From Tenacibaculum todarodis (GTDB lineage: Bacteria; Bacteroidota; Bacteroidia; Flavobacteriales; Flavobacteriaceae): a stretch of 64,000 nt of DNA. Under the pieces are notes generated by a model. The model was not told the origin of the DNA. It did not search any database and saw nothing but the letters and a program-made list of their open reading frames with translations. Numbering within the stretch: position 1 is the stretch's first letter; every line of letters begins with the position of its first letter. Made by a program: the position numbers and the translations under genes. Shown here piece by piece: positions 43,781 through 50,500 of the stretch. The stretch is taken from positions 2,482,001 to 2,546,000 of the forward strand of contig NZ_CP018155.1 of the NCBI RefSeq assembly GCF_001889045.1, read 5' to 3'.

Positions 43781-44719
43781 TTACAAGTCTTCTAATATTT
43801 TTTTCAAAACCAATTGCGCTGCATACGTTCTATTATTTGCTTGTTCAATAACCAAAGAAGAATCGCTATCTAAAACAGCATCTTCTACCACAACATTTCT
43901 TCTAACAGGCAAGCAATGCATAAACTTTGCTTCATCAATTTTTTCTTTAGTAATCATCCAATTAGGGTCTGTATTTAAAACTTGCCCGTAATCATCATAA
44001 GAACTCCAGTTTTTGGTGTACACAAAATCGGCATCTTTAAAAGCTTCGTTTTGGTTGTGAGTAATTCGAGTATTCTTGGTAATTTCTGAATTTAAATTAT
44101 AACCTTCTGGGTTTGCAATTACAAACTCAACATCCATTTTTTGCATTGCTTGTGTAAAACTATTAGCAACTGCATGTGGTAATGCCTTAACATGTGGCGC
44201 CCAACTTAAAACTACTTTTGGTCTCTTTTTTGTTGAGTTTTCAGAAATTGTAAGTGCATCTGTTAGCCCTTGAAGCGGATGACTTATTGCACTTTCCATA
44301 TTTACAATTGGCACAGAAGCATATTTTACAAACGAATTTAAAACCTGTTCAGATTCGTCTTTTTCTTTATCAGTTAAGCTAGGAAATGCTCTAACTGCAA
44401 TTACATCGCAATATTGAGAAACCACTGCTGCAGCTTCTTTAATATGTTCTGCTGTGGTTCCGTTCATTACAGTTCCATCTTCAAATTCAATTCCCCAAGC
44501 ATCACCAGAAACATTCATCACAATCGGATTCATTCCTAAGTTTAATGCCGCTTTTTGGGTACTTAAACGCGTACGTAAGCTTGAGTTAAAAAACAATAAT
44601 CCTAAGGTTTTATTTTTTCCTAATGCTATATTTTTTAATGGATTTGCTTTGATTTCTTTTGCTTCTTCAATCCAAGAATTAATATTGTCAATGTCGTCTA
44701 TATGTGTGTATTTTTTCAT
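43781..44719 (-). CDS. argF': N-acetyl/N-succinyl-ornithine carbamoyltransferase, Bacteroidota type
   Basis: A 312-residue carbamoyltransferase that uses an N-acylated ornithine. The carbamoyl-phosphate loop is FFNSSLRTRLSTQKAALNLG, matching the unusual form I recall from the Bacteroides fragilis N-succinylornithine enzyme rather than the STRTR loop of normal ArgF. The C-terminal FMHCLPVRR motif is present. Residue 90, which I recall as Pro in the succinyl enzyme and Glu (92) in the acetyl enzyme of Xanthomonas, is Ala here (GTTAEHI), so specificity is open. The ATG overlaps the argD stop by four bases. Confidence 0.92.
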   Translation of the reverse strand: MKKYTHIDDIDNINSWIEEAKEIKANPLKNIALGKNKTLGLLFFNSSLRTRLSTQKAALNLGMNPIVMNVSGDAWGIEFEDGTVMNGTTAEHIKEAAAVVSQYCDVIAVRAFPSLTDKEKDESEQVLNSFVKYASVPIVNMESAISHPLQGLTDALTISENSTKKRPKVVLSWAPHVKALPHAVANSFTQAMQKMDVEFVIANPEGYNLNSEITKNTRITHNQNEAFKDADFVYTKNWSSYDDYGQVLNTDPNWMITKEKIDEAKFMHCLPVRRNVVVEDAVLDSDSSLVIEQANNRTYAAQLVLKKILEDL

Positions 44720-45843
44720 GATAGTTCACTTTTTATAGCATCAAAAAGTGCATCAACATGTTCTTTTTTGATGGTTAAAGGCGGAAGAATTCTTAATAAA
44801 TTAGGATTTTTTGCACTTCCTGTAAATATTTTTTGATTGAAAATCAATTTTTTACGAAGCTCTGCAATAGGAAAATCAAATTCCAATCCTAACATTAAAC
44901 CACGTCCTTTTATGTTTTTTATCTCTGAAATTTCTTTCGCTTTTTCAATAAAATAAGCAGAAATTTTTGTTGCATTTTGCATTAATTTTTCTTCCTCAAT
45001 AACTTCTAAAACGGTTGAAGAAGCTACACAAGCTAAATGATTTCCGCCAAAAGTGGTTCCTAATAAACCAAAAGAAGCTTTAATATCTGGATGAATTAAA
45101 ATTCCGCCAATCGGAAAACCATTTCCCATTCCTTTGGCAATAGAGATAATATCTGGAGTAACATTGTATTTTTGAAAGGCAAAGAAATCGCCAGTTCTTC
45201 CAAAACCAGACTGCACTTCATCGGCAATAAAACACGTATTGTACTTTTTACAAAGCGTGTTTATTGCTTCGTAAAATTCTGCGGTACTTTCATCTAAACC
45301 ACCAACACCTTGTATAAACTCTATAATTACAGCGCAAACATCGTTTTTAGCTAAAGATTTTTCAAGAGCAACTAAATCTCCTAATTCTAAAATTTCTACC
45401 TCTTGTTGTGCGTTAATTGGCGCAACAATTTTAGCATTATCTGTTGCAGCAACAGCAGCAGAAGTTCTACCATGAAAACCGTTTTTAAAAGCAATCACCT
45501 TTTTCTTTCCGTTATGAAATGAAGCTAGTTTTAACCCATTTTCATTGGCTTCTGCACCAGAATTACATAAAAATAATTGATATTCTTTACAGCCAGATAA
45601 TTTGCCAAGTTTAGTTGCTAAATCAACCTGTAGCGGATTCTGAATAGAATTACTATAAAAACCTAATTTACTAACTTGCTCACTAATGTGTTTTACATAT
45701 TTAGGATGTGAATGCCCAATAGAAATTACAGCATGTCCGCCATATAAATCTAAATATTTGGTATTATTTTCATCAAAAACATACACATCTTCTGCTTTTA
45801 CAGGAGTGATATCGAAAAGTGGATATACATTAAATAAACTCAT
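44716..45843 (-). CDS. argD: N-acyl-ornithine aminotransferase
   Basis: A 375-residue class III PLP aminotransferase that makes N-acylornithine from the semialdehyde. It shows DLYGGHAVISIGHSHPKY, FCNSGAEANENGLKLA, the PLP-contact IADEVQSGFGRTG and the Schiff-base Lys in SIAKGMGNGFPIG. I choose ATG 45843 (MSLFNVYPLFDITPVKAED). An in-frame ATG at 45867 lies within a repeat sequence and would only add eight non-conserved residues. Ornithine-delta-aminotransferase is a close relative, but the operon context favours biosynthesis. Confidence 0.94.
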   Translation of the reverse strand: MSLFNVYPLFDITPVKAEDVYVFDENNTKYLDLYGGHAVISIGHSHPKYVKHISEQVSKLGFYSNSIQNPLQVDLATKLGKLSGCKEYQLFLCNSGAEANENGLKLASFHNGKKKVIAFKNGFHGRTSAAVAATDNAKIVAPINAQQEVEILELGDLVALEKSLAKNDVCAVIIEFIQGVGGLDESTAEFYEAINTLCKKYNTCFIADEVQSGFGRTGDFFAFQKYNVTPDIISIAKGMGNGFPIGGILIHPDIKASFGLLGTTFGGNHLACVASSTVLEVIEEEKLMQNATKISAYFIEKAKEISEIKNIKGRGLMLGLEFDFPIAELRKKLIFNQKIFTGSAKNPNLLRILPPLTIKKEHVDALFDAIKSELS

Positions 45844-45862
45844 ATTTGTTCTTTTTTTGTTT

Positions 45863-45929
45863 GTCATTCAGAGGGAAGAATAACCGAAGAATCTACAATT
45901 TTAAGAATCTCCGCTATGCTCTAAATGAC
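45863..45929. repeat. GTCATTCAGAG-type repeat (proC-argD spacer)
   Basis: GTCATTCAGAGGGAAGAATA at the left is loosely inverted by GCTCTAAATGAC at the right, with two internal GAATCT copies. It resembles the widespread flavobacterial GTCATT...AATGAC repeats, from memory. It occupies nearly the whole spacer upstream of argD. Confidence 0.65.
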
Positions 45930-45940
45930 AGATTTCAACT

Positions 45941-46741
45941 TTAAATCTGTTCTTTTTTGATGTTATTAATTTTATTAAACGAAGCAACCATTCCTTGAAT
46001 TAAAGAAGAACTCAATCCTTTGTGTTCCATTTCATTTAAACCTTCAATTGTACAACCTTGTGGCGTAGTAACTCTATCAATTTCTTCTTCTGGGTGATTT
46101 CCATTTGTTATCAACAAATTAGCAGCTCCTTCACTTGTAAACATTGCCAATTCTTGTGCTTCTTTGGCGTCAAAACCTAACTGAATTGCCGCTTGCGTAG
46201 TTGCTCTAATTAAGCGCATCCAAAAGGCAATTCCACTTGCACAAACCACCGTTGCAGCTTGCATTTGACTCTCAGGAATACTCAAAGAATGTCCTAAACG
46301 ATTAAAAATAGCTTCCGCAATCTTAATGCGTTTTTCACCTTGTTCATTACTACACAAACACGTCATCGATTTACCCACAGCAATTGCTGTATTTGGCATC
46401 GCTCTAATAATAAATTTGTCTTTACCAACTATTCCTTCAATTTTAGGGATTAAAAACCCTGTAATTGTAGAAATTAAAACATGTTTTTCGGATAAAAAAG
46501 GCTTAACATCATTTAAAATTCCTTCAAAATGAGCAGGTTGAATAGCAAAAATAATAATGTCAGATTGTTTAACAGCCTCAATATTATCTGTAGTTAAATA
46601 CACATTTTTATAACCATCAAACTCCTTTATTCCTTCTAAATCTCTTTTGGTTAAGTATAAACTAGTAATTGCGTTGTTGGTAATTAAACCCTTTGCAATA
46701 GATTTTCCTAAATTTCCTGTTCCTATAATTGCTATTTTCAT
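45941..46741 (-). CDS. proC: pyrroline-5-carboxylate reductase
   Basis: A 266-residue enzyme that makes proline from pyrroline-5-carboxylate with NAD(P)H. The N-terminal Rossmann motif IIGTGNLGKSIAKGL, the central RAMPNTAIAVGKSM and the signature VTTPQGCTIEGLNEME are intact, and length is normal. Its place inside an arginine operon links proline and ornithine synthesis, which share glutamate and glutamate semialdehyde chemistry. proA and proB, which I remember as part of this cluster in other flavobacteria, are not here. Repeats flank it on both sides. Confidence 0.95.
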   Translation of the reverse strand: MKIAIIGTGNLGKSIAKGLITNNAITSLYLTKRDLEGIKEFDGYKNVYLTTDNIEAVKQSDIIIFAIQPAHFEGILNDVKPFLSEKHVLISTITGFLIPKIEGIVGKDKFIIRAMPNTAIAVGKSMTCLCSNEQGEKRIKIAEAIFNRLGHSLSIPESQMQAATVVCASGIAFWMRLIRATTQAAIQLGFDAKEAQELAMFTSEGAANLLITNGNHPEEEIDRVTTPQGCTIEGLNEMEHKGLSSSLIQGMVASFNKINNIKKEQI

Positions 46742-46756
46742 AATAAATATTTTTTT

Positions 46757-46863
46757 GGCGTTACTTTATCCTGAAAGCATTCAGGACCAAGTCGCGCTTT
46801 CCGTTATATCTTTTTTTGCCATTTATGGCAGCAAAAAAAGGATGTCACTTCAATCGCTAACGC
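46757..46863 (-). repeat. interspersed repeat, copy 2 (argC-proC spacer)
   Basis: On the minus strand it begins GCGTTAGCGATTGAAGTGAC and ends AAGTAACGCC, the same element as 26213-26313. The centre differs: here it forms a hairpin with TTTTTTTGC, then TGCCATAAATGGCA and an A run. It fills the argC-proC spacer and lies in the direction of transcription, as the copy in the leu operon does. Confidence 0.85.
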
Positions 46864-46878
46864 GAGAGCTAGTTACTA

Positions 46879-47856
46879 CTAAAAGTAATTTGCCTTTAAA
46901 TTTAAACCTAACGTTTCTTCAAAACCGTACATCAAATTCATATTCTGAATTGCGGCACCAGAAGCTCCTTTTAAAAGGTTGTCAATTGTACTTGTTATTA
47001 ATAATTTATTTCCGTGTTTTTCTAGTTGCACCAAACATTTGTTGGTGTTTACAACTTGCTTTAAAAAGATACTTTCATCAGAAATAAATGTAAAAGCAGC
47101 ATCTTTATAATAATCTTTATATATTTTTTTGGCACCTTCAAGAGAACCTTCAAATTTTGTGTACGTAGTTGCAAAAATTCCTCTAGAAAAATCACCACGA
47201 TTTGGCATAAAATTAATTTCGGAATTAAAATCGTTTTGTAATTGATTTACAGTCTGATTAATTTCTCCTAAATGCTGATGGTTGAATGCTTTGTAATGCG
47301 AGAAGTTATTATCTCTCCACGTAAAATGTGTAGTTGCAGAAAACGAAGTTCCTGCACCAGTTGCGCCTGTAACTGCATTAATATGAACATCATCTTTTAA
47401 CAAACCATTTGCCGCTAAAGGTAAAATTGCCAATTGCAAAGCCGTTGCAAAACAACCAGGATTTGCAATATATTTTGCTGTTTTTATCGCTTCCTTATCT
47501 AATTCTGGTAAACCATACACAAATTCTTTTCCTTCAAAATTCTTATCAGCCAATAATCTAAAATCATTACTTAAATCTATAATCTTTGTATTGTCAGAAA
47601 AGCTGTTTTTTTGTAAAAAAGCAGTTGAATTTCCATGTCCTAAACACAAAAATAAAACATCTACATCTGCATTTATTTCACTTGTAAAGCTAATTTCCGT
47701 AGAACCAACCAAATCTTGATGTACTTTATATAATTTGTTGCCAGCATTAGAAGTACTAAACACAAAATTGATATTTGTTTCCGGGTGATTTAATAACAAT
47801 CTGATTAATTCACCAGCTGTATAACCTGCTCCTCCTATAATTCCTACTTGTAACAT
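46879..47856 (-). CDS. argC: N-acyl-gamma-glutamyl-phosphate reductase
   Basis: A 325-residue NADPH-dependent reductase of the third arginine step. It has GIIGGAGYTAGELIRLL at the N-terminus, the catalytic Cys in IANPGCFATALQLA, a GATGAG segment and the conserved His within FNHQHLGE. Length is slightly below the E. coli enzyme. It starts two bases after the argG stop and is followed by the interspersed repeat, so argG-argC is one tight unit. Confidence 0.96.
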   Translation of the reverse strand: MLQVGIIGGAGYTAGELIRLLLNHPETNINFVFSTSNAGNKLYKVHQDLVGSTEISFTSEINADVDVLFLCLGHGNSTAFLQKNSFSDNTKIIDLSNDFRLLADKNFEGKEFVYGLPELDKEAIKTAKYIANPGCFATALQLAILPLAANGLLKDDVHINAVTGATGAGTSFSATTHFTWRDNNFSHYKAFNHQHLGEINQTVNQLQNDFNSEINFMPNRGDFSRGIFATTYTKFEGSLEGAKKIYKDYYKDAAFTFISDESIFLKQVVNTNKCLVQLEKHGNKLLITSTIDNLLKGASGAAIQNMNLMYGFEETLGLNLKANYF

Positions 47857-47858
47857 AG

Positions 47859-49037
47859 TTATGAATTGTTTACTTGTCTATAAATTTTGTTCTGATTTCC
47901 TAAAATCTTGATAAATCCTTTTGCATCATCCGCAGTCCAAGCTTTATTTTCTTCACCATAGGTACTAAAAGCACTCGACATTAAATCGTGGTCAGAAATA
48001 ATTCCGTCTAAAGAAAAATGATACGGTTTTAAAGAAACCACTACATTACCAGAAACCATTTTTTGAGAACTTTGTAAAAACGCTTCGGTATCTCTCATTA
48101 CAGGATCTAAATATTGACCTTCGTGTAAGTGCATTCCGTAAAAACTAGACAAATATTCTTTGTGCTGTAATTGCCATTTTGTTAAAGTATGTTTCTCTAA
48201 CAAATGATGTGCTTTTACCGTAATTAAAGCAGCAGCAGCTTCAAAACCAACTCTTCCTTTTGTACCAACAATAGTATCTCCAACATGAATATCTCTACCA
48301 ATTGCAAATTTTGAAGCAATATTATTTAGGTTTTCAATATTTACTTCTGGTTTATTTTCTTGTCCGTTTAAAGCAACAAATTCGCCATTTTTAAAGGTCA
48401 ATGTTACTTTTTCTTCCCCTTCTTTTTCTAATTGAGAAGGATATGCCTCACTAGGTAAAGGCTTTTCAGACTTTAAAGTTTCAACACCACCAACACTTGT
48501 TCCCCAAAGACCTTTGTTTACAGAATATTTCGATTTTTCCCAATTCATGTCAATTCCTTCAGACTTTAAGTAATCTATTTCTTCTTGTCTAGCTAGTTTT
48601 TGATCTCTAATTGGAGTAATAATTTTAATGTTTGGCGCCAATGTTTGAAAAATCATATCAAAACGCACTTGGTCGTTTCCTGCGCCAGTACTTCCGTGTG
48701 CAATATATTCAGCATCTATACTTTTTGCATATTCTATAATTTCAATGGCTTGTATAATTCTTTCTGCACTTACCGAAAGCGGATATGTACTATTTTTTAA
48801 CACGTTTCCAAAAATTAAATATTTTACTACCTTGTTGTAAAAAGTTGCTACGGCATCAATATTTTTATAAGTTGTAACACCCATTTTATACGCGTTACTT
48901 TCTATATGTTTAATCTCCTCAGTTGTAAAACCACCAGTATTTACACTAACCGCATGCACATCATATTCTTTTGATAAACTTACTGCACAATAAGAAGTGT
49001 CTAAACCACCACTATAAGCTATTACTAATTTTTTCAT
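47859..49037 (-). CDS. argG: argininosuccinate synthase
   Basis: A 392-residue enzyme joining citrulline and aspartate with ATP. The PP-loop AYSGGLDTSYCAV is at the N-terminus; ISPIRD-like TPIRDQKLAR, the EEIDYLKSEGI stretch and DRAHG-equivalent AHGSTGAGNDQVRF follow. The start overlaps the last four bases of the GNAT gene (ATGA), so the two are coupled. Although argG acts late in the pathway, it is placed second in the operon. Confidence 0.96.
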   Translation of the reverse strand: MKKLVIAYSGGLDTSYCAVSLSKEYDVHAVSVNTGGFTTEEIKHIESNAYKMGVTTYKNIDAVATFYNKVVKYLIFGNVLKNSTYPLSVSAERIIQAIEIIEYAKSIDAEYIAHGSTGAGNDQVRFDMIFQTLAPNIKIITPIRDQKLARQEEIDYLKSEGIDMNWEKSKYSVNKGLWGTSVGGVETLKSEKPLPSEAYPSQLEKEGEEKVTLTFKNGEFVALNGQENKPEVNIENLNNIASKFAIGRDIHVGDTIVGTKGRVGFEAAAALITVKAHHLLEKHTLTKWQLQHKEYLSSFYGMHLHEGQYLDPVMRDTEAFLQSSQKMVSGNVVVSLKPYHFSLDGIISDHDLMSSAFSTYGEENKAWTADDAKGFIKILGNQNKIYRQVNNS

Positions 49038-49657
49038 TTTTTATCCTTTTTAAGGAACATAGATTGTTTAATATTTTTTAATCTTGTCCACACTTTTTTA
49101 TCATGTTTTTTTGATTCACTTCCTGTTTTTTCTTTTTTAGCAGGATCGTATAGCATTCCTGTACATAAACACATTTTTTGTTCTGTTCTTGTTAAAATAT
49201 CATAGTTTTTACAAGTTTGACAACCATTCCAAAAAGATTGATCGTCTGTTAATTCAGAAAATGTTACAGGTTTGTAACCAAGGTCGCTATTCATTTTCAT
49301 AACAGCTAAACCTGTTGTAATACTAAAAACTTTAGCATCTGGAAATTTTGTTCTAGAATGATTAAAAATAACTTGTTTAATCTTTTTTGCTAAACCTCTA
49401 TTTCTAAAATCTGGATGCACAATTAAACCAGAATTGGCAACAAATTTTCCATGTCCCCATTTTTCTATATAGCAAAATCCAGCAAATTTGTCGTTATCTA
49501 AAGCAATTACAGCATTACCGTTTTCCATTTTAGTGGCAACATATTCTGGTTTTCTTTTAGCAATACCAGTTCCTCTTACCTTAGAAGCTTCTTCTATGGT
49601 TTTACAGATAATTTCTGCGTAAACAGTATGTGATTTATTTGCAATAACAATTTCCAT
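49034..49657 (-). CDS. GNAT acyltransferase, candidate first enzyme (glutamate N-acyltransferase)
   Basis: A 207-residue GNAT-fold protein. The acyl-CoA-binding motif A is IVHPDFRNRGLAKKIKQ (about 79-95). After the fold comes a Cys set, Cys146-x-x-Cys149 and Cys163-x-Cys165, and a very basic tail (KKHDKK, KNIKQ). It is the first gene of the arg operon and overlaps argG by four bases. No argA, argJ or other N-acylglutamate synthase is present in the operon although every other step is, so this protein is the natural candidate. The acyl donor, acetyl- or succinyl-CoA, is unknown. GNAT call firm; function inferred. Confidence 0.85.
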   Translation of the reverse strand: MEIVIANKSHTVYAEIICKTIEEASKVRGTGIAKRKPEYVATKMENGNAVIALDNDKFAGFCYIEKWGHGKFVANSGLIVHPDFRNRGLAKKIKQVIFNHSRTKFPDAKVFSITTGLAVMKMNSDLGYKPVTFSELTDDQSFWNGCQTCKNYDILTRTEQKMCLCTGMLYDPAKKEKTGSESKKHDKKVWTRLKNIKQSMFLKKDKK

Positions 49658-49848
49658 TGTAATTGGTTTTTTTAATTTATAAGTAAATATTAAGTTGTTT
49701 TTGAATGAAGAATTGGACGCACCTAATTCAGTAATTAAAGAATACCCTTACGGGCGTCGTGTAGAAATACAGCGTAATAAAGCTTTGTTATTGTTTAAAA
49801 TAACGTTACTTAGAGATAAAAAAGAAGGTGATAAATTGTTCATTGTAA

Positions 49849-49896
49849 AAAAAAATAAAAACTATTAACTAAAATGCATTTTAAGAAGTGCATTAG
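49849..49896 (-). terminator. hairpin and U-rich tract after the Arg leader peptide (possible attenuator)
   Basis: On the minus strand CTAATGCA (49896-49889) can pair with TGCATT(TT)AG (49878-49869), and after seven bases the transcript enters TTTTTATTTTTTTTT. The left arm includes the leader peptide's stop codon. The stem is AT-rich and the U tract is not immediately adjacent, so termination strength is uncertain. Confidence 0.45.
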
Positions 49897-49958
49897 CGAC
49901 GTCGTTTACCTGTTGGTAAACTTGTGGGTCTTTCGTTTTTATTTAATGAAGTAATCAT
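49893..49958 (-). CDS. arginine leader peptide (21 residues, ends Arg-Arg-Arg)
   Basis: A short frame with ATG at 49958 and TAA at 49893-49895 ends in T-G-K-R-R-R, encoded by CGA CGT CGC immediately before the stop. It lies 235 bp upstream of the first gene of the arg operon, on the same strand, just downstream of a promoter-like TTTG-N18-TAGATTTA. Three successive Arg codons at the end of a tiny peptide in front of arginine genes is what a translation-sensing attenuator would have: ribosomes slow there when Arg-tRNA is scarce. The sequence is plain; the regulatory role is inference. Confidence 0.65.
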   Translation of the reverse strand: MITSLNKNERPTSLPTGKRRR

Positions 49959-49962
49959 GGTG

Positions 49963-49992
49963 TAAATCTATAATGTTTTTGTTTCTAACAAA
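49963..49992 (-). promoter_or_regulatory. promoter of the arg operon leader
   Basis: On the minus strand TTTG (49992-49989) is followed after 18 bases by TAGATTTA (49970-49963), one mismatch from TAnnTTTG and within the 17-23 spacing usual in Bacteroidota. Only four bases separate the -7 box from the leader ATG, implying a leaderless start. Confidence 0.55.
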
Positions 49993-50181
49993 AATAAAAT
50001 CGATTTATTTTTTATAAAACATTGATTTTTATGAATATGAAAAAAAATAAGCCCTTTTTTCATTGATTCAAGAATAAAAAAAATAATTAATCCTCTTTTT
50101 TGAGAAATTAAAAATAATTCACTAAAAACGTCACTTCAGTTAGGATAATTCAATAAATATTTTAAATATTTGTTATATAAA

Positions 50182-50244
50182 GTGAGAAAACAAATTATAA
50201 ATATCATTTCTATTATTGTCATTGTAATTTTTTTACAAGGATAG
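50182..50244 (+). CDS. ilvL: ilv leader peptide, rich in Ile and Val
   Basis: A 20-codon frame with GTG at 50182 and TAG at 50242 reads VRKQIINIISIIVIVIF and three more residues. Of residues 5-18, eleven are Ile, Val or Leu (eight Ile). It lies 21 bp before a strong intrinsic terminator and 256 bp upstream of ilvD, the first gene of the Ile/Val operon. This is the architecture of the enterobacterial ilv leaders. A GTG start is the only unusual point; an in-frame TTG at 50170 is the alternative. The symbol ilvL is by analogy. Confidence 0.82.
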   Translation: MRKQIINIISIIVIVIFLQG

Positions 50245-50279
50245 GAAGTGTATTATATATTTTATAAAAAGGCTTCCTA
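50242..50279 (+). promoter_or_regulatory. antiterminator of the ilv attenuator
   Basis: TAGGAAG (50242-50248), beginning with the leader stop codon, is exactly complementary to CTTCCTA (50273-50279), which is also the left arm of the terminator. A ribosome at the stop masks it and lets the terminator form; a ribosome stalled upstream on Ile/Val codons frees it. Confidence 0.75.
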
Positions 50280-50299
50280 ATTTTTTAGGAAGCCTTTTT
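50266..50299 (+). terminator. intrinsic terminator of the ilv attenuator
   Basis: AAAAAGGCTTCCTAA (50266-50280) pairs over 15 bp with TTAGGAAGCCTTTTT (50285-50299) around a TTTT loop, with the T run in the right arm. It lies between the leader peptide and ilvD, not at the end of an operon. Confidence 0.9.
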
Positions 50300-50500
50300 A
50301 TATAATTTTATGTTTTTTTAATTAAAAAACAACCTTTTTAATGTTTTGAATATTACAATAAAACACTTGTAATAATTTGATATTTAGGTTTTTAAGTTTT
50401 AAATCTATTCAATAGATATCATTTAAAACAATAATAAGTAGCGTTAATAATAAGAGAATAAAATAATTTCGAAAAATCAAAGCAATAAAGCTGTTTAAAA

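Noticed and set aside
45844..45867. Upstream ATG for argD
   Set aside because: The codon is part of the GTCATT repeat end, and the added eight residues are not like other aminotransferase starts.
49683..49868. Plus-strand open frame of about 60 codons between the arg and ilv operons
   Set aside because: It has no ATG (only TTG options), resembles no family I know, and lies antisense to the arg leader region. It could be a decayed gene fragment but is as well explained by chance.
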